Assembly (NCBI RefSeq): GCF_009687885.1
Contig: NZ_BLAF01000008.1
Coordinates: 217,572-281,571 of the forward strand
Reading direction: 5' to 3'
DNA: 64,000 nucleotides
DNA from: Acrocarpospora pleiomorpha
Lineage (GTDB): Bacteria > Actinomycetota > Actinomycetes > Streptosporangiales > Streptosporangiaceae
The notes beneath the pieces were generated by a model. The model saw only the letters and a list, made by a program, of their open reading frames with translations. It was not told the origin of the DNA and did no database searches. Positions 28,360-38,288 of the stretch are shown piece after piece; position 1 is the first letter of the stretch; each line of letters starts with the position of its first letter. The translations under genes were made by a program, and so were the position numbers.

Positions 28360-29222
28360 ACGACGACCACGTCCTTCGACGACTCGTCGGCTATCGCCCG
28401 GCGCACGTCGGACATCTTGGTCAACTTGTAGCCGGTGATCTGCGAGAAGTACTTGAACAGCTGTTCGCAGCACTTCGCCCACTCCGCGCCGCCTTCGTCA
28501 ACCTCGGCGAAGTAGGCGAACATCTCGTCGATGGTCTCGTGGTTCGCCAGCTCGGGCAGGTTTCCCTTGAACCGGCTGACCGGGTGGCGGTACAGATCGC
28601 GCGTGGTGCCCATGTAGACGTACAGGGTCTCCACTACTGACGCGCACTCCTCCGGCCGTTCGGCCAATTGCACCGCGGTGTAGTGGACGAATTCCCGCGC
28701 GTGCCGCGCCTCGTCGCCGCTGGCTTTCCGCAGGATCGCGGCGAGCACCGGCTCCCGCATGCTGCGGGCGACGCACTTGTAGGCGTGCGTGGCCAGCACC
28801 TCGCAGATGACGTTGGTCGCCAGCGTGGCCGCCCTGGTCACCCCCGGCGGGTACGCCTCACGCATCGAGGCGATCGTGCTGTGGTCGATGTTGTGCCCTG
28901 CCAGCTGTAGCCAGGTCTGGAAGGCGAGGTGGTGCTGGATCTCCTGGTAACCCCAGATGCACGCGAACTGTGAGAAGTCGTAGTCCATGGCGAACTCGTT
29001 GAGCAGTCCGTGGGTGGCTGCGATGACGTTGGACTCACCCACGATGGCGCCCTTGGCGAACACGATATGTTCGGGCAGCACCAAGTCAGCTCGGAACTCG
29101 TCCCACGGGATGTGGTGCATTTCCCAGGTTGCGTGCTGGTAGGCCGCAAACACCCGGGCACTGTGCATCCGTTCGTCCTCGAGCAAGGGCACCCCGGCAG
29201 GCGACCGGGTTTTGCTGTTCAC
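28356..29222 (-). CDS. Acyl-ACP desaturase-like ferritin-fold diiron oxygenase (copy 1)
   Basis: This 288-residue ferritin-like protein has candidate ligands AIVGES (E63), GYQEIQHHLAF (E94/H97), NVICEVLATHAY (E141) and SGDEARHAREF (E171/H174). It is diverged from copy 2, and the WGYQEIQHH segment is unlike canonical desaturases. The family uses O2 and a diiron centre on ACP-bound acyl chains. Desaturation is the default guess; hydroxylation or chain cleavage are alternatives. It overlaps the FAAL gene by 4 bp and sits second in the leftward operon. Confidence 0.78.
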   Translation of the reverse strand: MNSKTRSPAGVPLLEDERMHSARVFAAYQHATWEMHHIPWDEFRADLVLPEHIVFAKGAIVGESNVIAATHGLLNEFAMDYDFSQFACIWGYQEIQHHLAFQTWLQLAGHNIDHSTIASMREAYPPGVTRAATLATNVICEVLATHAYKCVARSMREPVLAAILRKASGDEARHAREFVHYTAVQLAERPEECASVVETLYVYMGTTRDLYRHPVSRFKGNLPELANHETIDEMFAYFAEVDEGGAEWAKCCEQLFKYFSQITGYKLTKMSDVRRAIADESSKDVVVV

Positions 29223-30931
29223 ACCAGTTCTCCTTGGTCTCGACTTCCGGTGGCGGGGAACACCCCTTCATCGTCACCGGCGGTGACGCGCTGGGCGGCG
29301 AGTACGCGTTGCCACTTGCCGCTGGTGGTGCGGGGGATCCAGCGGGGCTTGACCGCGTAGACCTCCACCTGGGCGAGGTCCAACTCGGTGGCCACACGCC
29401 TGCGGACTTCCTCGCGTACCAAGGCGGGATCCCCCCTGGTCTCCACGATGACGCCGATTCGCTCGCCACCCTCGGAGTCGGTGTCGGGGAACGCGACGCA
29501 GCGGCGGCGGTAGACGCCTGGCACGGTGCGCGCGACGTTCTCGACGTCGTCGGGGAAGAAGTTCTGCCCGTGCACCACGACCATCTCTTTGCGCCGCCCG
29601 GTGATGTACAGTTCGCCGTCGAGCAGGAAGCCGAGGTCGCCGGTGCGCAGCCAGCCGTTGTCGAACACCGCCGCTGTCGCTTCGGGGTTGCGGAAGTACC
29701 CGGTGGTCACCGGTTCCCCGGCGATCTGGATCTCCCCGAGCGTGCTGTCGGCTGCCACCACCCCGTCCTCGCCGACGATCCGCAGGTCGATGCCGTGCAC
29801 GGCGCGGCCCACCGCGACGACCGGTTTGGCCGCGGGCGCGGTCTCCTCGACAGTGCGCACGACACCGGTCCTGGCCAGTTCGTTGCGGTCCACCGCGCGG
29901 ATCGTCGCGGTGTCGCCGGGGTTGGGGTAACTGATTGACAGGGTGGCCTCGGCCATGCCGTACACCGGGTACATCACCGATGGGTCGACGCCGCTGGGCG
30001 CCAGCGCCTCGGTGAAGCGCCGGACGGTGGCCGCGCTGACCGGTTCGGCGCCGTTGAATGCCAGCCGCCAGCTGGACAGGTCGAGGGTGGCCAGTCGCTC
30101 CGCGGGTACGTTGTCGAGTATGTAGTCGTAGGAAAAGTTGGGGCCGGTCATCATGGTTCCGCCGTGTGCGGCCAAGTGCTCGAGCACCGCGCCCGGCCGC
30201 CGCAGAAAGGCGATCGGGGGGAAGACGTGGACGTCGGCACCGTTGAGCAAGTGCGACTGCAGGCCGATCAAGCCCATATCGTGGAACGTCGGCACCCATT
30301 GGACGAACACGTCGTCGGGACTGAAGGCGCCCGACACCACGCAGGCTCGCAGACCGGCCATGGTGGTCCGATGAGGCAGCATCACGCCCTTGGGCATGCT
30401 CGTGCTGCCGGAGGTGAACTGGACGATGGCAAGTGCGCCGGGATCGACGGCGGGCAGGGTGAGCCCGCTGCCGGTGCCGCTGGGCGAAGGCGGAGACAGC
30501 AGGGCCAGGCCAGTGCTCACCGTGGTGAGTTCGCGGCCGAGGTCGTCGTAGTCGGGGTCCAGCACGAGGTGGCGCATGCCCGCGACGGCCATGATGCGCG
30601 AGAGACGGCGCGCGGTGCCCTGCACACCACCGAAACCGGCCTGGACCGGCAGCACGCTGACCGCCGCCCCGGCCCGCCAGAGGCCGAAGATCGTGGTGAG
30701 GAACCTGGCCGCGGTGGACACCAGTACGCCCACGATCTCACCGGGTCGCACCCCGGCGCGCAGGAACTCGTGTGCGCCTGCCGCGGAAGCGGAGTCGAGT
30801 TCCGCTGCGGTGATCTCGTCGCCCGCGGTGGGGAATCTCGCGCGGGAATCCGGTGACGCCCTCGCCAACCGGGCCAGGCTCTCCCCCAGAGTCTCCCCAT
30901 CCAGCAGGGCAGGTCGCACAGGTCGCTTCAC
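29219..30931 (-). CDS. Fatty acyl-AMP ligase (FAAL), starter-activating enzyme
   Basis: This 570-residue adenylating enzyme carries the A3 motif IVQFTSGSTSMPKGVML, the A5-type YGMAEATLSISY typical of FAALs, TGDLGFLLDGELYITGR (A7/A8) and the C-terminal Lys motif TTSGKWQR. FAALs convert free fatty acids to acyl-adenylates and pass them to an ACP instead of CoA. It is the first gene of the leftward operon and is followed by the ACP and modifying enzymes, so it likely supplies the PKS starter. The start ATG at 30931 faces the divergent PKS promoter region. Confidence 0.92.
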   Translation of the reverse strand: MKRPVRPALLDGETLGESLARLARASPDSRARFPTAGDEITAAELDSASAAGAHEFLRAGVRPGEIVGVLVSTAARFLTTIFGLWRAGAAVSVLPVQAGFGGVQGTARRLSRIMAVAGMRHLVLDPDYDDLGRELTTVSTGLALLSPPSPSGTGSGLTLPAVDPGALAIVQFTSGSTSMPKGVMLPHRTTMAGLRACVVSGAFSPDDVFVQWVPTFHDMGLIGLQSHLLNGADVHVFPPIAFLRRPGAVLEHLAAHGGTMMTGPNFSYDYILDNVPAERLATLDLSSWRLAFNGAEPVSAATVRRFTEALAPSGVDPSVMYPVYGMAEATLSISYPNPGDTATIRAVDRNELARTGVVRTVEETAPAAKPVVAVGRAVHGIDLRIVGEDGVVAADSTLGEIQIAGEPVTTGYFRNPEATAAVFDNGWLRTGDLGFLLDGELYITGRRKEMVVVHGQNFFPDDVENVARTVPGVYRRRCVAFPDTDSEGGERIGVIVETRGDPALVREEVRRRVATELDLAQVEVYAVKPRWIPRTTSGKWQRVLAAQRVTAGDDEGVFPATGSRDQGELV

Positions 30932-31385
30932 GATGATTTCCTCCGTGGTCAGCGAAGTCCGGTCTTGCTGGTTACCGGCTCGGTCGAGCGGTCAGTCGAT
31001 CACGGCGGTGAGTGCAAGGCGCGGGGCCTGGACGACAGCAGGCAAGAACATTCACACCGTGTGCTGTTCGACAGGCACAAATAGCCCCGGTCCGCTTCGT
31101 GGATATCGCGGACCAGAGAACAGATTCCATGATGCCGGATCTTTGCGTGTACCTTCCGAGCATCATTACACGGATTTGTAGAGCGACAAGTCGGCGACGG
31201 AAATGCTAGTGGATTTACTAGACCTGTAATGGAATCTTGGACGCGCTTGTCTGGCTGGATAAACTCTCGAACGCTATATGCCGCTACCTGGGCAGAGCCG
31301 GTATGCCGGTGGCATCCCGGGACAATGCTCGACAGCCTGCGTTCAGAAACGACTTCCGTCGACTATGACAGGTACAGGTGGTTCT
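30932..31385. promoter_or_regulatory. Divergent promoter region of the PKS cluster
   Basis: This is 454 bp between the FAAL operon start and the PKS start, without a credible gene. It is more AT-rich in its right half. It contains a 5-bp inverted repeat with a 6-base spacer, CTAGTGGATTTACTAG (31206-31221), a candidate operator. An AGGTGG site lies 5 bases before ATG 31386. No clear -35/-10 pair can be asserted. Confidence 0.5.
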
Positions 31386-34300
31386 ATGCAGACCGGCAGT
31401 ACTGCTCGCCCGGCCCCGGTCGCGGTTATCGGCTTGTCACACAGCCCCTCGACGATTCCGCCGGACGAAGCAGTGCTTCGGGCGCTGGAAAATGCTGGAG
31501 TTGTTCCGGAACGGCTTCGGAATACGGCCACCGGTGTGTTCGCCATGGCGCACGCCGACCTGATCGCCACCCGACTGGGTGTTCTCGGGCCCGCCGTGAC
31601 CTTGGACATCCAGCCCGCCGGGGTGGTGCACCTGGCCTGCCAGAGCATTCACGCCGGCGAGTCCGCGCTCGCGCTCGCCGGGGTGGTTTCACCCGGTGGT
31701 AGCAGCGGATTCCTCCTGCTGAAGCCGATGCCTACCGCGGTGGCCGACGGCGACCCGATCCACTGCGTGATCGACGGTAGCGCGCTGGGCCGGGGGCGGG
31801 TCGCGCAGCAGGCCTGTGCTCGCGCCGAGGTGCACCGCGACAGCATCCAGTTCCTGTGGCGGCGCGGGTACCACTCGGGCAAGGCCGCGCTGGACAGAGT
31901 GTTCGACGGCGACGTGTTCGACGGCGACGAAACGGGCGGCGAGGACGACGCGGTGACGGCTCTGCTGGAGATGCCAGTGCTGCTCACCCGCAGGCAGGTT
32001 CCCGTCGCTGACGCTCCGCTCGACCTGAACCGCCGCTTGACCGCAGTGCTCTGCTCCGCGGACGACGCCGGAACGGTCTGCGCATTGGTGCTGTCAGAAC
32101 CACCCGCGCGCCCGTCGTCGTCGACCAGGGCCGTGGTCCGGACCCTGCCGTTGTTGCTGTCGGCCGACAGTGAAGAGACCTTGCGCGGCAAGGCGGAAAG
32201 CCTGCGCGTCCACCTGACCGAGCCCAGCGGCCCCGACCTGCTGGACACCGCACACACGCTGGCGGTCGCACGGCCGCACCTACCGCATCGGGCCGTAGTC
32301 CTCGCCAGTGACCGCGCGGAGCTCGCCGACGGGCTCAGTGAAGTCGCGGCCGGCAGGGGTGGCGCGGAGAAGGCCCGCACTGGGCGCAAGGTGGCTTTCC
32401 TCTTTCCCGGTGAGGGCGGGCAGCGGGCGGGCATGGGACGTGAGCTGTACTCGATGTTCGACGTGTTCGCCGACGCGCTCGACGAGGTGTGTCACCACCT
32501 GGACGCGGTGTCCACCTGGTCGGTGCGCGGTCTGCTGCTCGGCGATGGCCGCACTGAGGTCGCACCTGCCGACGAGGCGCTGTACACCGAGGATGCGCTG
32601 TTCGCCGTCCAACTGGCGCTGTTCCGCCAGTTCGAGCACTGTGGCGTGCGCCCGGACTTCGTGGCGGGGCATTCAGTTGGGGAACTGGCTGCGGCGACGG
32701 CCGCCGGGGTGTACTCGCTGCCTGATGTGTGCGCCTTCCTGGCCGAGCGGATCAGGTTGTTCCGGGAGAAGACACCCGTCGGCGGCATTATGATCGCGAT
32801 GCGCGTCACCGAGGCGGAGGCGCTGGAATCGTTGTCCGGGCTCGAACACCTGGCCGGGATCTCCGCGGTGAACGCCCCGAACTCCGTGGTCGTGTCCGGG
32901 GACCGGGAAACCGTGCTGCGGATCGCCGGACTGTGGTCGGATCGTGGCCGCAAGGTGAAGCAGCTGCCAGTCGACCGGGCTTTCCACTCCCCGCACATGG
33001 CCGCGATGGCCGGTGACTTCGAGCAATTCGCCCGTGGTCTTTCGCCCCGGCCACCGCGTATCCCGCTCGTCCCGGTGTACACCGGGTTCGGATCGGACCC
33101 CGACGTGGTCTGCCGTCCTGAGTACTGGGGCGCGCAGCTACGCGGGACCGGGCACTTCCTCAACTGCGTGACCAGCCTCGACGCGGCGGGCGTCGACACC
33201 TACGTGGACATGAGCGCGAGTGGCGTGCTCGCCGCGCTGGTCGAGGAGACACTGCCCGAGTCCGCTGCCGGGAACGTGCTCGTGACCGCCGCGCTGCGCG
33301 GCGAGTCCGATCCGCACGCCGTGCTCGGCACGCTGGGCGAGTTGCACACCCACGGTGTCTCGGTGGACTGGCCCGAGGTCTTCCGCGGCTGGGGCGGCCG
33401 GCGCACGCACCTGCCGACCGAACCGATCCAGCCCGCCCGTGCCACCTCCCGGCCGACGGATCTGCCCAGGTTGATCCGGACCGAGGTCGAGGCGATGTTC
33501 AAGGGCGGCTACCGGCCGGGCCGGTCGTTCGTCGAGCTCGGACTGGACTCCGTGGCCGCCGTGGAACTGGTGAACCGGTTGCGCAGGCGGACCGGGCTGA
33601 AGATCGCCACGGCCGCGCTGTTCGACCACCCCACCCCGAATCAGTTGGCCGCGCACCTGGAAAACCACGCGTCCCAGCCGGTTGCCGTGGTCCCGCGCCG
33701 GAGCGGTTCCGACGAGCCGATCGCCATCGTCGGGATGAGCTGCCGGTTCCCCGGCGGAGTGCAGTCGCCGGAGGACCTCTGGCAGCTGGTCGTCTCGGGT
33801 CGTGACGTCATCTCGTCGATGCCGGAGGATCGCGGCTGGGACTTGGCTGCCCTGTACGACCCGGAACGACAGCGGCCGGGCACGACCTATGTGCGCAAGG
33901 GCGGGTTCCTCCACGACGCCGCCGAGTTCGATCCCGCGTTCTTCGGCATCGGTGGGCACGAGGCTCTCGAGATGGACCCTCAGCAGCGGCTGCTGCTTGA
34001 ATTGTCCTGGGAGGCGTTCGAACGGGCCGGCATCGACCCCGCCGCGCTGCGCGGCAGTGACACCGGGGTCTACGCCGGGTTGAGCCACAACGACTATGGC
34101 ATCGGCCCCGGGTACGCCGGTTGGACCGCGCGTCCGCATTTGGCGATCGGGACCGCGGCCAGCGTGGCCTCCGGCCGGATCTCGTTCACCTTCGGGCTGC
34201 AGGGGCCCAATCTGTCCATCGACACGGCATGCTCGTCGTCACTGGTCGGGCTGCACCTCGCCGCCGCCGCGCTGCGCCGTGGCGAGTGCTCGCTGGCGCT

Positions 34301-37300
34301 GGCGGGCGCGGTGAATGTGCTGTCCTCACCGATGGTGTTCGTGGAGTTCAGCCGCCAGGGCGGGCTCGCGCCGGACACCCGGGTGAAACCGTTCGCCGAG
34401 GGCGCTGACGGCACCGTCTGGGCCGAGGGCGGTGGGATGTTCGTGCTGGAGCGGTATTCCGACGCGCGCCGCAACAGCCATCCGGTTCTCGCTTTGATCA
34501 CGGGGTCGGCGGTCAACTCGGACGGAGCGAGCAACGGGCTCACCGCGCCCAACGGCGTCGCCCAGCACCGGCTGCTGGTCTCCGCACTCGCTGACGCCCG
34601 CCTGCGGCCGTCGGACGTGGACGTCGCGGAGGCGCACGGCACAGGCACGAAGCTCGGTGACCCGATCGAGGCCGGCGCTCTGCTGGCGGCCTACGGGGCG
34701 CATCGGCCGCCGGACCGGCCGCTGCTGGTGGGCTCCTTGAAGTCAAATTTGGGCCACACTCTGGCCGCGGCAGGCGCGGCCGGGCTGATCAAGATGGTGC
34801 TGGCAATGCGGCACGGCGTGGTCCCGGCGACCCTGAACATCGACCAGCCCAGCTCCCACGTGGATTGGCGCGCGGGGCTGAGGTTGGTCACCGAGCAGAT
34901 GCCGTGGCCTGATCACGGCCCGCCCCGGCGGGCGTGCGTGTCGTCGTTCGGGATCGGCGGGACCAATGCCCACATGATCCTTCAGCAGCCACCCGCGCAG
35001 GCGGAGACCACGGCGGAGCCCGTCGTGTCCGTCTGGCCACTGTGGACAGTTTCGGGCGGTTCGGGAGCGGCTCTGCGCGCCCAGGCGGGCCGACTGGCCG
35101 CGCATTGGGACGCCTACCCCGATCTCAACGAGCGCGACGTCGGCTTCTCGCTGGCCACGACGCGGTCGGCGCTGGCGCATCGGGCCGTGCTCACTGGAGG
35201 TGACCGGGATCGGCTGCGGCGCTCGCTGACCGCGCTGGCAACGGGCAAACCCGACCCCGGCCTCATTGCCGGCGTGGTAGCCGAGGGAGGCTTGGCCTAC
35301 CTGCTAACCGGTCAGGGGAGCCAGCGAGTGGGCATGGGACGCGAGCTGTATGCCGCGTATCCGGTCTTCGCCGCCGCATTCGACGAGGTGTGCGCCGGGC
35401 TGGGCCTGCCGGTGAAGGAGACGGTGTTCGGTACGGATCAGCAACACCTCGACCGGACGGAATTCGCCCAGACCGGCCTGTTCGCCCTCGAGGTGGCACT
35501 GTTTCGGCTGTTCGAGAGCTGGGGTATCCGGCCGGATCTGCTGCTGGGGCATTCCATAGGTGAGCTGACCGCCGCCCACCTGGCCGGAGTGCTGTCCCTG
35601 CGGGACGCGTGCACGCTGGTCGCGGCGCGGGGCTCGCTCATGCAGGCGTTGCCCGAGGGCGGCGCGATGTACGCGGTGGCGACATCGGAGGACGAGGTCG
35701 CGCAGTTGCCCCCAGGTGTGTCGGTGGCAGCGGTGAACGGGCCCCGGTCGGTGGTGATCTCCGGGACAGAGGAGGCGGTCGTCGCGCTGGCGGAGCGGTT
35801 GCGAACCCAGGGACGCAAGACCAGGCGCCTGCAGGTCAGCCACGCGTTCCATTCCTCCCTGATGGATCCGATGCTCGACGAGTTCCGCGCGGTCGCGGAA
35901 AGCCTGACCTATCACCCACCCGAGATCCCCATCGTGTCCGATCTGACCGGGCGGCTGGCCACCACCGACGAGCTGTGCTCGCCCGAGTACTGGGTCCGCC
36001 ACATACGCGGCACGGTCAGGTTCCTCGACGGGATGCGGACGTTGCAAGACGAGGGCGTCAACACGTTTCTGGAACTGGGACCGGAGACGACGCTCACCGT
36101 GATGGCCGCCGACTGCCTCACCGAAACGGCCGACGCGGCGGTGATCCCCGTCCTGCGCCGCGACGACGTGCTCGGCGCCGTCGCGGCGCTGCATGTCCGC
36201 GGACACGGGCCGGACTGGTCGGCGTGGTATGCCGGCAGCGGGGCGCGACGAGTGGACCTGCCGACGTATGCCTTCCAGCGCAAGCGGTTCTGGCTGATGC
36301 CCGACGCGGTCGAGAGCCACTCCCAGCAGACCCACGCGGCCTTCTGGGAGGCCGTTGAGCGCGACGACCTTCAGCGCCTGACCGATCTGCTGGGCACGAG
36401 CACCGACCGGAAGTTCAGCGAACTGCTGCCCGCGATGGCGCGGTGGCGACGCAGCCATGACCGGGAAGCCGCGATGGACCGGCTGCGGTACCGGATCGCC
36501 TGGCAACCCGGGCCGGACCAGGCCGCCCGCCTGCGGAACTGGCTGATCGTGCACTCCGAGGACTTACCCGTGCCAGAACCGCTCGGCGACAAGCTCGGCG
36601 CCCAGACGCTGCCCATCGGTATTGGTGCGGGCCGCGCGGAGATCGCCGAGCGCCTTGCGTCGTCCGTACGTGACGGCGAACCGATCGACGGGGTGCTGTC
36701 CCTGCTGGCGCTGGATGAGCGGGGACATCCGGGAACGGCCGAGGTGCCCGCCGGGCTCGCGCTGACCAGCGCGCTGATCCAGGCCATGGGGGACGCCGAG
36801 CTCGAAGTGCCGTTGTGGTGCGCGACACAGGGAGCGGTGTCCACGGGCTACGGTGACCGGCTCAGCAGCCCGGTGCAGGCCATGGTGTGGGGATTCGGCC
36901 GGGTCGCGGCGCTGGAGCACCCAAACCGGTGGGGCGGGTTGGTCGATCTACCACTCACGGTGGATTCACCGGCGGCCGAACGATTGGCCGGTGTGCTCTC
37001 CTCGGCGGAGGATCAGGTCGCCGTGCGCGCCTCCGGAGTGTTCGTCCGGCGCCTGCTGCACGCGCCGGTCGGAACTGGACCCCGACGCGACTGGCCATCG
37101 CGCGGCACCACGCTCATCACCGGAGCGTTCGGCGCGCTGGGCAGGCAGCTTGCCAGGTGGCTGGCCGCCAAGGGCATCGAACGACTGCTCCTGACAGGCA
37201 GGCATGCGAGCGATCCCGAGCTGGTCGCCGAGTTGACCGCCCTCGGCGCCGAGGTCGACGTCGCCGCCTGCGACGTGGCCGACCGGGAAGCGGTGGCAGC

Positions 37301-38288
37301 CCTGCTCGCCGGGATCCCCGAGGACCGCCCGCTGACCGCGGTCGTGCACGCGGCCGGGGCGCTCGACGACGGCGTGATCGACGCGCTGGACCCGCAACGG
37401 CTCGCGCGGGTCTTGCGGGCCAAGGTCGCAGGCGCGAAGAACCTCCAGGAGCTCGCCGGAGAGCTGAAGGCGTTCGTGCTGTTCTCCTCCGCCACCGGCG
37501 CGGTCGGTAACGCCGGCCAGGCCAATTATGCGGCGGCCAATACCTACCTCGACGCGCTGGCAGAACAACGTCGCGCCGACGGGCTCGCGGCCACGTCGGT
37601 GGCCTGGGGACCGTGGGGGGCCGGTGGTATGGCGGTGGACGGGGCGGAGGCGCGGATCGTGGCCGCGCGACTGCGCCGCAACGGCATGACGGTGCTCGAC
37701 CCGGACCTGGCGATCGCCGCGCTGGACCTGGCCTTCGCGCAGGACGAGTCCGGACTGGTGGTCGCGGATGTCGATTGGGCCCGGTTCGTTTCGGTGTTCG
37801 CGACCACCCGGCACAGCCCCTTGCTCGTGGACCTCTCCGAAGCGCGGCAGAGCAAGGCCGCCGCGCCGTCCGCGGAGGTCTCCTCGTTCATCCGGCGGCT
37901 GGCCGGAGTATCGCAGGCCGAGCGTGTCCGTGCGCTGCGCGATCTGGTGTGCCACCACGCCGCCCAGGCGCTCGGGCACGACTCGGTCGAGGCGATCCTG
38001 CCTGGGAAACCCTTCCATGAGCAGGGGCTCAGCTCCCTGGGCGTGGTGGAGCTGCGCAACCAGCTGAGTGCGGTGACCGGACTGCGGGTGCCCGCGAGCG
38101 CGTTGTTCGACCATCCCACGCCCACCGCGCTGGCCGGCTACCTCGACGCCGAACTCGCTCCGGCCCCTGCCGCCGCGCAACCTGAACGCCCAGTGCGGGA
38201 GGAGCTCGAGACGGCGGATCTCGACACCCTGCTGAGCCGCGCCGAACAAGAACTCGACTTGGCAGCAAGGGACCGTCTCGATGACTGA
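31386..38288 (+). CDS. Type I PKS: degenerate KS-AT-ACP loading region + module 1 (KS-AT-KR-ACP)
   Basis: The protein is 2300 residues. 1 to about 250: shortened ketosynthase-like segment in which the active-site Cys region is DIQPAGVV instead of DTACSSSL, so it cannot condense and is not a KSQ. About 334-640: AT with GHSVGEL and RAFHSPHM, malonyl-like. About 690-750: ACP, Ser about 722 in [11 protein letters not shown]. About 775-1200: intact KS (DTACSSSLV with Cys about 948; [14 protein letters not shown]). About 1300-1620: AT, GHSIGEL and HAFHS, malonyl specificity. About 1830-2100: KR with [11 protein letters not shown], an LDD motif (B-type) and catalytic Ser/Tyr ([15 protein letters not shown]). 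About 2180-2250: ACP with an unusual [10 protein letters not shown] (Asp replaced). The acidic/basic C-terminus may dock to the next protein. ATG 31386 has an AGGTGG site; earlier ATGs do not. Confidence 0.92.
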   Translation: MQTGSTARPAPVAVIGLSHSPSTIPPDEAVLRALENAGVVPERLRNTATGVFAMAHADLIATRLGVLGPAVTLDIQPAGVVHLACQSIHAGESALALAGVVSPGGSSGFLLLKPMPTAVADGDPIHCVIDGSALGRGRVAQQACARAEVHRDSIQFLWRRGYHSGKAALDRVFDGDVFDGDETGGEDDAVTALLEMPVLLTRRQVPVADAPLDLNRRLTAVLCSADDAGTVCALVLSEPPARPSSSTRAVVRTLPLLLSADSEETLRGKAESLRVHLTEPSGPDLLDTAHTLAVARPHLPHRAVVLASDRAELADGLSEVAAGRGGAEKARTGRKVAFLFPGEGGQRAGMGRELYSMFDVFADALDEVCHHLDAVSTWSVRGLLLGDGRTEVAPADEALYTEDALFAVQLALFRQFEHCGVRPDFVAGHSVGELAAATAAGVYSLPDVCAFLAERIRLFREKTPVGGIMIAMRVTEAEALESLSGLEHLAGISAVNAPNSVVVSGDRETVLRIAGLWSDRGRKVKQLPVDRAFHSPHMAAMAGDFEQFARGLSPRPPRIPLVPVYTGFGSDPDVVCRPEYWGAQLRGTGHFLNCVTSLDAAGVDTYVDMSASGVLAALVEETLPESAAGNVLVTAALRGESDPHAVLGTLGELHTHGVSVDWPEVFRGWGGRRTHLPTEPIQPARATSRPTDLPRLIRTEVEAMFKGGYRPGRSFVELGLDSVAAVELVNRLRRRTGLKIATAALFDHPTPNQLAAHLENHASQPVAVVPRRSGSDEPIAIVGMSCRFPGGVQSPEDLWQLVVSGRDVISSMPEDRGWDLAALYDPERQRPGTTYVRKGGFLHDAAEFDPAFFGIGGHEALEMDPQQRLLLELSWEAFERAGIDPAALRGSDTGVYAGLSHNDYGIGPGYAGWTARPHLAIGTAASVASGRISFTFGLQGPNLSIDTACSSSLVGLHLAAAALRRGECSLALAGAVNVLSSPMVFVEFSRQGGLAPDTRVKPFAEGADGTVWAEGGGMFVLERYSDARRNSHPVLALITGSAVNSDGASNGLTAPNGVAQHRLLVSALADARLRPSDVDVAEAHGTGTKLGDPIEAGALLAAYGAHRPPDRPLLVGSLKSNLGHTLAAAGAAGLIKMVLAMRHGVVPATLNIDQPSSHVDWRAGLRLVTEQMPWPDHGPPRRACVSSFGIGGTNAHMILQQPPAQAETTAEPVVSVWPLWTVSGGSGAALRAQAGRLAAHWDAYPDLNERDVGFSLATTRSALAHRAVLTGGDRDRLRRSLTALATGKPDPGLIAGVVAEGGLAYLLTGQGSQRVGMGRELYAAYPVFAAAFDEVCAGLGLPVKETVFGTDQQHLDRTEFAQTGLFALEVALFRLFESWGIRPDLLLGHSIGELTAAHLAGVLSLRDACTLVAARGSLMQALPEGGAMYAVATSEDEVAQLPPGVSVAAVNGPRSVVISGTEEAVVALAERLRTQGRKTRRLQVSHAFHSSLMDPMLDEFRAVAESLTYHPPEIPIVSDLTGRLATTDELCSPEYWVRHIRGTVRFLDGMRTLQDEGVNTFLELGPETTLTVMAADCLTETADAAVIPVLRRDDVLGAVAALHVRGHGPDWSAWYAGSGARRVDLPTYAFQRKRFWLMPDAVESHSQQTHAAFWEAVERDDLQRLTDLLGTSTDRKFSELLPAMARWRRSHDREAAMDRLRYRIAWQPGPDQAARLRNWLIVHSEDLPVPEPLGDKLGAQTLPIGIGAGRAEIAERLASSVRDGEPIDGVLSLLALDERGHPGTAEVPAGLALTSALIQAMGDAELEVPLWCATQGAVSTGYGDRLSSPVQAMVWGFGRVAALEHPNRWGGLVDLPLTVDSPAAERLAGVLSSAEDQVAVRASGVFVRRLLHAPVGTGPRRDWPSRGTTLITGAFGALGRQLARWLAAKGIERLLLTGRHASDPELVAELTALGAEVDVAACDVADREAVAALLAGIPEDRPLTAVVHAAGALDDGVIDALDPQRLARVLRAKVAGAKNLQELAGELKAFVLFSSATGAVGNAGQANYAAANTYLDALAEQRRADGLAATSVAWGPWGAGGMAVDGAEARIVAARLRRNGMTVLDPDLAIAALDLAFAQDESGLVVADVDWARFVSVFATTRHSPLLVDLSEARQSKAAAPSAEVSSFIRRLAGVSQAERVRALRDLVCHHAAQALGHDSVEAILPGKPFHEQGLSSLGVVELRNQLSAVTGLRVPASALFDHPTPTALAGYLDAELAPAPAAAQPERPVREELETADLDTLLSRAEQELDLAARDRLDD

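Noticed and set aside
31386..31900. KSQ loading decarboxylase
   Set aside because: The Cys position is Pro in DIQPAGVV; the Gln is shifted and the domain is shortened, so KSQ activity is not supported.
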